Shown: positions 1-5,758, numbered from the stretch's first letter. The stretch is 7,637 bases of DNA from Dehalococcoidia bacterium (GCA_011176655.1 DUEB01000044.1:1-7637), one strand, 5' to 3'. The notes: generated by a model not told the origin, from the sequence alone. Program-made: numbers and translations.

Positions 1-62
1 AAGAACCTGATGCGTACCATTGCCCGGTACATATCTATCAGCTTTTCTTTCTCTATTTTCAT
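1..62 (-). CDS. pdhA: 2-oxoacid dehydrogenase E1 component, alpha subunit (pyruvate/acetoin type), N-terminus only
   Basis: Reading the minus strand from an ATG at 62-60 gives an open frame that leaves the window after 20 codons. The peptide contains KLIDMYRAMVRIRF, which matches the conserved first helix of thiamine-diphosphate-dependent E1 alpha subunits (typical form: L-x-MYR-x-M-x-x-IR-x-FE). These enzymes decarboxylate pyruvate, acetoin or branched-chain 2-oxoacids and pass the acyl group to lipoyl-E2 in the cytoplasm. The thiamine-binding region is outside the window, so the substrate cannot be told: acoA or a branched-chain E1 alpha are equally possible names. An AAAGGAGG lies 14 bases before the ATG, which is a long spacing, but no better start exists nearby. 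The gene is divergent from all the plus-strand genes. It would supply reduced NADH if it is a pyruvate dehydrogenase, a link to the operon that is only inferred. Confidence 0.68.
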   Translation of the reverse strand, partial: MKIEKEKLIDMYRAMVRIRF

Positions 63-76
63 AGACCTTCTAATGC

Positions 77-84
77 CCTCCTTT
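77..84 (-). promoter_or_regulatory. Ribosome binding site of the E1 alpha gene, long spacing
   Basis: AAAGGAGG on the minus strand is the best Shine-Dalgarno match before the ATG at 62-60. The spacer is 14 bases, longer than the usual 6-9, and a weaker AAGGT sits only 2 bases from the ATG. Initiation may therefore be weak, but the peptide after the ATG fits the family start well. Confidence 0.5.
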
Positions 85-148
85 ATCGCCTAATTGCGAT
101 GATGTTAAGCTAGCTACTCACGGTCCCAAAATATTCTCTTAAATGGGC

Positions 149-160
149 ATCACCTCCTTT
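149..160 (-). promoter_or_regulatory. Orphan perfect Shine-Dalgarno sequence
   Basis: The minus strand carries AAAGGAGGTGAT, complementary over 12 bases to the usual 3' end of 16S rRNA. It is followed at once by ATG-CCC-ATT-TAA (150-139), only three codons, with a spacer of 2 bases. No longer reading frame starts at a sensible distance. It lies between the response-regulator remnant and the E1 alpha start, in the same direction as both. It may be the ribosome site of a lost gene, or a ribosome-binding or standby site in the E1 alpha leader. Confidence 0.4.
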
Positions 161-249
161 GCAGGACGCACACCTTACTTTATATCCCCAACCGCACACA
201 AGACATAAATACCCATAGAAAAGTCACATAGAAACGTCCCGAACGCTTT

Positions 250-576
250 TCCGACAACAGCACCTGCTGACCCCTGTCTTGAATACCTGTGGACGAGAAA
301 AGTTCTGCCACTACCTGCTCAGGGCCACTTTGCGGCACGCAATTTCTTTGTTACCGAAGCCAGCGGCAGCCGACTTCAATACCAGTAACTCGCACTCGTG
401 TAAGCCAGCAGAGCCTGCTTGCAGGTTGCCTCTATCACCAGCCGAGCGGCGTAAGACCTCACCGGTAGCTTGGGGGAACGCCGCCTTGATACCGTCCATT
501 CCAGGCAGGGTAATATCGAAGAAGACCCTGTTTTTATCCCCAAAACCAGTATATTACGCGCTGTAAATCGTGTCAA
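250..576 (-). pseudogene. Decayed LuxR/NarL-family response regulator remnant
   Basis: Three pieces of one protein family appear on the minus strand in the right order but in different frames. At about 561-538, ARNILVLG resembles the first receiver strand, with the acidic pair missing. At 517-479, DITLPGMDGIKAA matches the phospho-acceptor region of receivers (D-x-x-L-P-x-MDG). At 397-325, ECELLVLKSAAAGFGNKEIA matches the LuxR helix-turn-helix (ELEVLxLxAxGxxNKEIA), in the same frame as the second piece. At 287-255, GIQDRGQQVLL resembles the last helix (GxxxRTQAVLxA), in a third frame. Intact members are about 210 residues, roughly 630 bases; here everything fits in about 325 bases, so the mid-receiver and linker are deleted and at least two frame changes have occurred. 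Stop codons interrupt it. A functional protein is very unlikely. The assignment rests on motif recognition, not on a search. Confidence 0.6.
548..576 (-). promoter_or_regulatory. Near-consensus sigma-70-type promoter, minus strand
   Basis: The minus strand has TTGACA (576-571), a spacer of exactly 17 bases, then TATACT (553-548). This is a perfect -35 box and a five-of-six -10 box at ideal spacing. Transcription would start near 541 and run leftward through the response-regulator remnant to the E1 alpha gene, giving a leader of about 480 bases. The -10 box overlaps the ARNILVLG-coding piece of the remnant. It may be the E1 alpha operon promoter or a relic of the dead gene. Confidence 0.55.
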
Positions 577-820
577 TTAAATGGTTAATCATGGGTCTTC
601 AGGCATAACTCCTGCTCGACTGGGTAATGTTTCGCGAGGCTGCCCCGGCTGAGGGAAACGAGGCTCGTGCCACCTGCCCCCTTTACCGCTCCACAATGCC
701 TAGGTATTTTTGCCTAGCCGGCCGCCGAACACTTGCGGTAAAGCAAAATTAGAAATTAGGCACTAAGGCGGATGGAAGCGGACTCGTTCCGTGGTTAAAT
801 GAAGATAGTCAGGGTGGGGG
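577..820. other. Intergenic region without a recognised gene
   Basis: I see no convincing coding frame, RNA gene or clear plus-strand promoter in this stretch, although the promoter of the 837 gene should lie here. It holds one small hairpin (700-717) and a second weak one, CGGA/TCCG, near 779-791. Part of it may be further eroded sequence from the adjacent response-regulator remnant or a lost partner gene; I could not recognise any such protein in six frames. Confidence 0.5.
700..717 (+). repeat. Small inverted repeat with a 6-base loop
   Basis: CTAGGT (700-705) pairs with GCCTAG (712-717), including one G-U pair, around the loop ATTTTT. The heptamer TGCCTAG also occurs twice in direct orientation, at 697-703 and 711-717. 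No T-run follows on either strand, so it is not a canonical terminator. Function unknown. Confidence 0.4.
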
Positions 821-828
821 AAAGGAGG
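821..828 (+). promoter_or_regulatory. Ribosome binding site for the start at 837
   Basis: AAAGGAGG is followed by an 8-base spacer and the ATG at 837. It is almost identical to a second site at 878-885 that serves an in-frame ATG at 894, so the true start of this gene is uncertain. Confidence 0.75.
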
Positions 829-836
829 CAACGGCG

Positions 837-1877
837 ATGAAAATGGTAAAGACGGAGCAGAACTCACTGAAAACGCTAAAGGAGGCAGCCGCCATGAGAG
901 TAGGTGACGTGGTCCAAATTAAGAGGTGTGAGCCAATGCCAGAGGTAGTGGGCAAAAATGCGGAGATAGTAGCTCTGCAAATCCAGGAGTTCGATGAATA
1001 TGCTGTCTATCCGGTATGGGTGAAGATGCTCTCTGGTGAGCGTAAAGGCAAGATTTACGGATTCCAGCGCGCTGAGCTGGGGGTGCCGACTGAAGCCGCC
1101 CCGGAAAAGATAACCGGAATGACACTGGTGGAGCAGGTAGAGGAGATTCTAAGAGGCGTCACCAATATAGAGGACATTACGGGGATAGAGAGTATCTCAC
1201 ATAACCTGGGAGGGGAGGAAAGGGCGGCGAAAACGGGTGACCTGGTCAAGATTAAGAAGTGTGTTCCCATGCCGGAGGTAGTGGGCGAAAATGCGGAGGT
1301 GGTAGAGCTGCAAACCCAGGACTTCGAAAGATACACCGCCTATCCGGTATGGGTGAAGATGCTCTCTGGTGAGCGTAAAGGCAAGATTTACGGCTTCCAG
1401 GGTGACGAGGTGGAGATGCTGCCCAAGCTACACGAAGCACAGACTGCCACCGGTAACCTGGAAGACCAAACGAGGGCAGTAAAAACGAAGGTGGTGGAAC
1501 AGCTAGAAGAAATCCTTAGGGACGCTACTACGGTAGAGGAGCTCGCCGAGATAGAGAGGGCCATCAACGAAGCCAAAGGCAAGCTTCTCACGGAGCCAGC
1601 CTTGGGATTCTGGGAAGGAAAGACCCCCTGCTGGGAGATGTTCCGCTGTCCCGAGGCAGTAAAGACCGAATGCCCGGCATTTCTGTATCGCACCCTGCCC
1701 TGCTGGCAGATTGAGGGCACCTACAGCAAGCTCCACGACTACGGGACGAGAGGTGACGGCACCGAGATATGCCAGAACTGCCGGGTCTACAAGAGGTGGG
1801 GCCAGGGTGAGCGGGTGGAGATAAAGCTTCACGGCAAAGGGTTTGATACCACCCTGGAGAAGCCTAAAATAACCTGA
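837..1877 (+). CDS. Unrecognised protein: duplicated SH3-like repeat plus C-terminal two-CW cysteine domain
   Basis: The 346-residue protein has no signal peptide or membrane segment, so it is probably cytoplasmic. Residues 22-81 and 133-192 are two copies of one module (GD-x-V-x-IK-x-C ... MPEVVG ... YPVWVKMLSGERKGKIYGF). Its glycine and short-strand pattern suggests a KOW/SH3-like barrel; this is an inference. Each copy is followed by a helix (98-120 and 219-247, both with VEQ-x-EEILR). Residues 259-322 carry six cysteines (C265, C271, C279, C289, C312, C315) with PCWE, CPA, PCW and CQNCRVY, matching the 'two-CW' cysteine domain seen in anaerobe sensory and redox proteins, a likely metal or redox site. 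The GTYS at 294-297 has Ser where I would expect Cys. The start at 837 has a good ribosome site, but ATG 894 has an equally good one and opens directly at the first repeat (327 residues). It lies 198 bases before the NuoE-like gene. Function is unknown; a redox-linked accessory or sensory role is a guess from context. Confidence 0.85.
   Translation: MKMVKTEQNSLKTLKEAAAMRVGDVVQIKRCEPMPEVVGKNAEIVALQIQEFDEYAVYPVWVKMLSGERKGKIYGFQRAELGVPTEAAPEKITGMTLVEQVEEILRGVTNIEDITGIESISHNLGGEERAAKTGDLVKIKKCVPMPEVVGENAEVVELQTQDFERYTAYPVWVKMLSGERKGKIYGFQGDEVEMLPKLHEAQTATGNLEDQTRAVKTKVVEQLEEILRDATTVEELAEIERAINEAKGKLLTEPALGFWEGKTPCWEMFRCPEAVKTECPAFLYRTLPCWQIEGTYSKLHDYGTRGDGTEICQNCRVYKRWGQGERVEIKLHGKGFDTTLEKPKIT
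878..885 (+). promoter_or_regulatory. Second ribosome binding site, for an internal in-frame start at 894
   Basis: AAAGGAGGCA recurs 57 bases (19 codons) after the first copy, again with an 8-base spacer before an ATG (894-896) in the same frame. The shorter product would begin MRVGDVVQIK, exactly at the first SH3-like repeat. Either this is the real start, or both are used. Confidence 0.55.
903..1067 (+). repeat. Intragenic direct repeat, copy 1
   Basis: This 165-base unit recurs at a fixed offset of 333 bases (111 codons). By hand count the first 104 bases differ at 22 positions, while the next 54 bases (1007-1060) are identical to 1340-1393. It encodes the first SH3-like module. Confidence 0.85.
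1236..1400 (+). repeat. Intragenic direct repeat, copy 2
   Basis: Second copy of the 165-base unit at 903-1067, encoding the second SH3-like module. The 54-base identical core is at 1340-1393. The identity includes third codon positions, so it is more than protein-level conservation. Confidence 0.85.
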
Positions 1878-1886
1878 AGATAAAAG

Positions 1887-1914
1887 TTCATAACTCGGGG
1901 AGTTATGGTAAAAT
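1887..1914 (+). promoter_or_regulatory. Candidate promoter of the NuoE/NuoF-GltD/NuoG operon
   Basis: TTCATA (1887-1892, four of six to the -35 consensus), a 16-base spacer, then TAAAAT (1909-1914, five of six to the -10 consensus), preceded by TGG at 1906-1908, which makes an extended -10. Transcription would start near 1921, leaving a leader of about 155 bases before the ATG at 2076. It begins only 9 bases after the stop of the upstream gene. Read-through from that gene is also possible. Confidence 0.42.
1889..1907. promoter_or_regulatory. Perfect 8-bp palindrome inside the promoter spacer, likely operator
   Basis: CATAACTC-GGG-GAGTTATG is a perfect inverted repeat with a 3-base centre. 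It overlaps the end of the candidate -35 box and runs to the extended -10, where a dimeric repressor would block polymerase. I do not recognise the site as Rex, FNR or another well-known regulator. As RNA it could also be a hairpin at the end of the upstream gene, but no T-run follows, so a terminator is less likely. Confidence 0.45.
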
Positions 1915-1933
1915 TTATGAAAGACCCCCAAAA

Positions 1934-1981
1934 CGCAGGGAGGGCAAGTCTCGAAGGCCGATAATGCCTGCCCTCCCTGCG
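1934..1981 (+). promoter_or_regulatory. Leader stem-loop with a perfect 13-bp stem
   Basis: CGCAGGGAGGGCA (1934-1946) is exactly complementary to TGCCCTCCCTGCG (1969-1981), with a 22-base loop. It lies just after the predicted transcription start of the operon. The T-run needed for an intrinsic terminator is missing. Its 3' arm overlaps another hairpin (1977-1997), so only one of the two can form. Confidence 0.6.
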
Positions 1982-1997
1982 CTACGCCGCAGCGCAG
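1977..1997 (+). promoter_or_regulatory. Competing leader hairpin with a 7-bp stem
   Basis: CTGCGCT (1977-1983) pairs with AGCGCAG (1991-1997) around a 7-base loop. It uses five bases of the 3' arm of the 13-bp stem (1977-1981), so the two structures exclude each other. This is the geometry of a switch or of an mRNA processing or stability element; neither is shown by the sequence. Confidence 0.45.
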
Positions 1998-2063
1998 AAG
2001 CACCACTCAGCCAGAAAGGCAGGCTAATCGGCACACAGCACCATTAGCGCATTTCATCACGGC

Positions 2064-2069
2064 AGGAGG
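2064..2069 (+). promoter_or_regulatory. Ribosome binding site of the NuoE-like gene
   Basis: AGGAGG with a 6-base spacer before ATG 2076 supports this start. The next in-frame ATG lies deep in the conserved part of the protein. Confidence 0.75.
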
Positions 2070-2075
2070 CATAAT

Positions 2076-2588
2076 ATGGCAGCAGTTGACAGTGAGCTAG
2101 CCCCGGAGGAAACGAGAAGCACCGCTTATGCCGGAAAAATCTTCCGGGAAATCCAGGAGGTAATTGACGACACCAAAGGGGAGGCCGGCGCTCTTATCCG
2201 GGTGCTTCAGCAGGCACAGGGGCTAATCGGCTACCTCCCGGCACCGGTGATAAAGACTATCTCCAGAGATTTAAAGGTTCCCTTAAGCGAGGTATACGGC
2301 ATCATCAGCTTCTACCACTTCTTCTCTACCGTGCCCAAGGGCAGGCATGTCATTCAAGTATGCATGGGCACCAGTTGTTATGTCAAGGGGGGACAGAGAA
2401 TCCTGGATACGCTGAGGAAGGAGTGGGACCTGGAACCTGAAGGAATCACGGCTGACGGCAGGTTCTCTCTGGAGACTGTGCGCTGCCTGGGCTGCTGCGG
2501 CCTGTCCCCGGTAATGGCCGTCGGCAGCGATGTCCACGGTAAGGTAAAGGCAAGCAGGTTAAACGACATCCTCGATTTATATAAATAG
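2076..2588 (+). CDS. nuoE: NuoE/HydC-like thioredoxin-fold [2Fe-2S] subunit of an NADH-linked oxidoreductase
   Basis: The 170-residue protein matches the 24-kDa subunit family (NuoE, HndA, HydC, FdhC) in length and order. Residues 20-85 form the N-terminal helical domain, with the family motifs LIRVLQQAQGLIGYLP and VYGIISFYHFF. Residues 90-170 form the thioredoxin-like domain. Its [2Fe-2S] ligands are C96 and C101 (C-x4-C) and C137 and C141 (C-x3-C, in CLGCCGLSPV). C140 is an additional cysteine common at this place. The subunit exchanges electrons with the FMN in the NuoF-like partner, and in bifurcating hydrogenases the equivalent cluster takes part in the electron split. The NuoF-GltD gene follows after 11 bases, and its ribosome site overlaps this stop codon. 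No complex I membrane subunits are visible, so a soluble cytoplasmic complex is more likely than respiratory complex I. Confidence 0.93.
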   Translation: MAAVDSELAPEETRSTAYAGKIFREIQEVIDDTKGEAGALIRVLQQAQGLIGYLPAPVIKTISRDLKVPLSEVYGIISFYHFFSTVPKGRHVIQVCMGTSCYVKGGQRILDTLRKEWDLEPEGITADGRFSLETVRCLGCCGLSPVMAVGSDVHGKVKASRLNDILDLYK

Positions 2589-2599
2589 GAGATAGAAGA

Positions 2600-5500
2600 A
2601 TGGCACGAATCTCATCAATGGAGGAACTACAAAGCCTACAGGCAAGCATATCCCCGCGTTTCCGGGTACGTGAGGATAAAGACCTCTCCCGGCTCAAGAC
2701 TGTCCCGGAGACCAATATCCGGGTCTGCCGTGGTAGCGGCTGCGCCGGCTCCGGCTCGGAGAAAGTAAGCCGGGCCTTCGAAGAGGCTATCAAAGCAAAC
2801 GGGTTAGAGGAGAAGGTCAAGATTATAGGCACCGGGTGCCACGGTCTCTGCGAGATGGGCCCTATCGTCCTTATCAATCCCGGGGACATCCTCTACACCA
2901 GAGTAAAAGCCGAGGATGTCGCCGAAATCGTAGAACGCCATCTCTTGAAGGGAGAGATAGTTGAGAGGCTGGTTTACCACGACCCGGTAAGCGGCCAGCC
3001 GATACCCACCTACAATGAGATTACCTTCTACCTGCACCAGGAAAGGCGGGTGCTGCATAATAACGGCTTCATTGACCCCTGGAGCATCGAGGAGTATATC
3101 GGGCGCGGTGGCTATCAGGCCCTGGCTAAGGCCCTGAGGCAAATGAGCCCTGAGGATATTATCGAGGAGATTAAGAGAGCCGGGCTGCGGGGGCGAGGCG
3201 GCGCCGGCTTTCCTACCGCCACCAAGTGGGGCTTTGTCCGCAGCGCCCAATCCGACGAGAAATACGTAGTCTGCAACGGGGACGAAGGCGACCCCGGCGC
3301 CTATATGAACCGCTCCGTTCTTGAGGGTAATCCCCATTCCATAGTCGAGGGGATGACAATCGGGGCCTATGCCATCGGTAATGTGCGCCAGGGATACGCC
3401 TATGTCCGCGCCGAATACCCCCTGGCCATTGAAACCTTAAGTCACGCCATCGCTCAGGCCCGTGACTACGGGCTGCTGGGGAAGAATATCTTAGGCACCG
3501 ACTTTGAGTTCTCCATTGATATCTTCCCCGGGGCCGGAGCCTTTGTCTGCGGCGAGGAGACTGCCCTGCTGCGCTCCATCGAGGGGAAAAGGGGGAATCC
3601 CCGGCAGAGACCCCCCTTCCCGGCCAACGTCGGCGGAGGTCTCTTCGGCAAACCGACCACGATTAACAATGTGGAGACCTGGTCGATTACGCCTCAGATT
3701 GTCCTCAATGGGGCCGATTGGTTTGCCAACGTGGGCAGCGAGAAGAGCCGGGGAACCAAGACCTTCAGTCTGGTGGGGAACGTGAATAATACCGGACTGG
3801 TAGAGGTCCCCCTGGGAACGCCGCTGGGTAAACTCATCTTTGATATCGGCGAAGGCATACCCAACGGCAGGAAATTCAAGGCAGTCCAGCTGGGCGGGCC
3901 CTCGGGAGGGGTCATCCCGATAGGCTATCTTAACACGCCTATCGATTATGAGTCGGTGACCGCCCTGGGAGCGATTATGGGCTCGGGAGGGGTGGTGGTC
4001 ATGGACGAGGATAGCTGTATGGTGGATGTCGCCAAGTTTTTCCTCCAGTTCACCAGGGATGAGGCCTGCGGGAAATGCACCCCCTGCCGGGCCGGGATTC
4101 CCGAGATGCTGCAGATTCTAAACAAGATAAGCTCCGGGGAAGCCACCATGGCCGACCTCGATACCCTGTCGGAACTGGCCGAGATGGTCGCCTCTACCTC
4201 CCTGTGCGGCCTGGGACAGACGAGCCCCAACCCCGTCTTATCGACCATAAGACACTTCCACGAGGAGTATGAGGCCCATATTATAGATAAAAAGTGCCCG
4301 GCGTCTGTCTGCCAGGGCCTGTTCCGCACCCCGTGTCAGCACACCTGTCCGGTAGAGCTGGATATCCCCGGTTACATCACTCTGATTAAAAACGGCAAGT
4401 TTGCCGAAGCCTACTGTTTAATCAAGCAGCGTAATCCCCTGCCGGTGGTATGCGGTCGGGTGTGCCACCATCCCTGCGAATTCAAGTGTAATCGGGCTCA
4501 GATTGACGAGCCGCTGGCCATACGGGACTTAAAGCGCTTTGCCGCCGACTACGCGTTTAGCGCCGGGATTAAATACGCCCCCAAGATAAAGGAAAGAAAA
4601 GAGGCGCGGGTGGCTATCATCGGGGCCGGGCCCGCCGGCTTATCGGCCGCCTGGGATTTGGCCCTGGAAGGCTATCCGGTTACCGTGTTCGAAGCCCTGC
4701 CGGTAGCCGGTGGCATGCTGGCGGTAGCCATTCCGGAGTACCGCCTCCCCAACAGCCTCCTGAAACAGGAAATCCAGGACATCGAGAATCTGGGGGTGGA
4801 CATAAGGTTAAATACGCCGGTTAGTGACATTGAATCACTGCTCAAGGACGGCTATAAAGCCGTGTTCATAGCCACCGGTGCTCACAAGGGGGTTAAAGTC
4901 GGTGTGCCCGGGGAAGACCTGAAGGGGGTCTATGACGCTCTTGAGTTCCTCAGGGCGGTGAATCTGGGCGAGGAGGTAGCGGTGGGTAAGCGGGTAGCCG
5001 TTATCGGCGGCGGTAACTCAGCCATCGACTCCGCCCGGGTAGCCCTGAGAAAGGGGGCTGAGGAAGTACACCTGTTCTACCGGCGCGAGAAGAAGGACAT
5101 GCCGGCTATAGGCGAGGAGATAGCCGCCGCCGAAGAAGAGGGAGTCCAATTTCACTACCTGGCCGCCCCCGCCCGCATTCTGGGCAGCGACGGCAAGGTC
5201 AGCGGACTCGAGTGCCTGCGCATGGAGCTGGGGGAATTCGACCGCAGCGGGCGCAGAACCCCCAATCCCATTGAAGGGTCAAACCACGTCACAGATACCG
5301 ATACGGTCATCGAAGCCATCGGGCAGAGACCGGACACGTCCTTCATCAAGGACGGCAACATCGAAACGGGCAGGGGCGGCACGGTGGTGGCCGACCGCCG
5401 CACCCTGGCTACCGGCAGGGAGGGGGTCTTTGCCGGTGGAGACCTGGTAACCGGCCCGCAGACGGTAATCGAAGCCATTGCCCAGGGACAGAGGGCGGCT

Positions 5501-5755
5501 TCCTCCATAAGAAGATTTCTCCGCGGGGAGAGCCTTTCACCCCGGGTAGAGCGTAACGGTTACGAAGCGATTGAATACCCCCAGGTGCCACCCAGCGATG
5601 AAGAAACCAGTGAGAAGGCCAGAATCAGGGCTCAGGAGATTGCCATGAGCCAGAGGAAAACCTCCTTTAAGGAGGTCACCGCGACCTATAGCCCCGATGA
5701 AGCCGTAGAAGAGGCGTCAAGATGCTTAAGATGCGACCTTGAGGTTGGAGGATAG
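2600..5755 (+). CDS. Fusion of NuoF/HydB-like NADH-FMN subunit with GltD/NfnB-like FAD/NAD(P)H oxidoreductase
   Basis: The 1051-residue protein joins two flavoprotein families. Residues 38-118 are a thioredoxin-like [2Fe-2S] domain (C43, C48, C80, C84), as at the N-terminus of HydB and HndC. Residues 150-560 are the NuoF core: FMN site GLRGRGGAGFP (195-205), NGDEGDPGAYMNR (226-238), GAGAFVCGEETAL (311-323), and a [4Fe-4S] site at C490, C493, C496 and C536. HydB proteins then have a two-cluster ferredoxin domain. Here, after the usual CPAxxC (C566, C571), the chain continues into a GltD-type iron-sulfur region (C579, C583; C618, C622, C626, C630). FAD and NAD(P)H domains follow: GAGPAG at 675-680, GGGNSAID at 803-810 with YRRE at 827-830, and AGGDLVTGPQTV at 945-956. 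The paired arginines favour NADPH. The C-terminus ends with EASRCLRC (1038-1045). It should take NADH at FMN and NADPH at FAD. Transhydrogenase-like or bifurcating activity is inferred. The frame is intact throughout, so this is a true fusion. AGGAGA at 2587-2592 supports the start. Confidence 0.93.
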   Translation: MARISSMEELQSLQASISPRFRVREDKDLSRLKTVPETNIRVCRGSGCAGSGSEKVSRAFEEAIKANGLEEKVKIIGTGCHGLCEMGPIVLINPGDILYTRVKAEDVAEIVERHLLKGEIVERLVYHDPVSGQPIPTYNEITFYLHQERRVLHNNGFIDPWSIEEYIGRGGYQALAKALRQMSPEDIIEEIKRAGLRGRGGAGFPTATKWGFVRSAQSDEKYVVCNGDEGDPGAYMNRSVLEGNPHSIVEGMTIGAYAIGNVRQGYAYVRAEYPLAIETLSHAIAQARDYGLLGKNILGTDFEFSIDIFPGAGAFVCGEETALLRSIEGKRGNPRQRPPFPANVGGGLFGKPTTINNVETWSITPQIVLNGADWFANVGSEKSRGTKTFSLVGNVNNTGLVEVPLGTPLGKLIFDIGEGIPNGRKFKAVQLGGPSGGVIPIGYLNTPIDYESVTALGAIMGSGGVVVMDEDSCMVDVAKFFLQFTRDEACGKCTPCRAGIPEMLQILNKISSGEATMADLDTLSELAEMVASTSLCGLGQTSPNPVLSTIRHFHEEYEAHIIDKKCPASVCQGLFRTPCQHTCPVELDIPGYITLIKNGKFAEAYCLIKQRNPLPVVCGRVCHHPCEFKCNRAQIDEPLAIRDLKRFAADYAFSAGIKYAPKIKERKEARVAIIGAGPAGLSAAWDLALEGYPVTVFEALPVAGGMLAVAIPEYRLPNSLLKQEIQDIENLGVDIRLNTPVSDIESLLKDGYKAVFIATGAHKGVKVGVPGEDLKGVYDALEFLRAVNLGEEVAVGKRVAVIGGGNSAIDSARVALRKGAEEVHLFYRREKKDMPAIGEEIAAAEEEGVQFHYLAAPARILGSDGKVSGLECLRMELGEFDRSGRRTPNPIEGSNHVTDTDTVIEAIGQRPDTSFIKDGNIETGRGGTVVADRRTLATGREGVFAGGDLVTGPQTVIEAIAQGQRAASSIRRFLRGESLSPRVERNGYEAIEYPQVPPSDEETSEKARIRAQEIAMSQRKTSFKEVTATYSPDEAVEEASRCLRCDLEVGG

Positions 5756-5758
5756 CTA

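Noticed and set aside
149..160. Possible 3' end of a 16S rRNA gene on the plus strand (ATCACCTCCTTT)
   Set aside because: The conserved helix that precedes it in real 16S genes is absent, so it is a minus-strand Shine-Dalgarno sequence instead.
446..484. Inverted repeat GCGGCGT / ACGCCGC as an RNA element
   Set aside because: It lies within the former coding sequence of the response-regulator remnant, and a 7-bp GC-rich match can arise by chance.
279..566. Plus-strand reading frame of 95 codons
   Set aside because: It runs antisense to the response-regulator remnant, has no ribosome site and low-complexity composition, and shows no recognisable motif.
580..690. Faint resemblance to a cobalamin riboswitch on the minus strand (GGGGCAGCC and AGGAGTTATGCCTG segments)
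   Set aside because: The conserved core boxes do not line up at proper spacing, and the region lies upstream of the promoter at 548-576, where a leader riboswitch would be out of place.
1889..1907. Intrinsic terminator for the 837-1877 gene
   Set aside because: The stem is AT-rich outside its centre and is followed by GTAAAATTT, not a T-run; an operator reading fits better, though not exclusively.
2600..5755. The NuoF-GltD fusion as an assembly or frameshift artefact
   Set aside because: The frame is continuous through the junction with conserved motifs on both sides and no stop or start signal between them.
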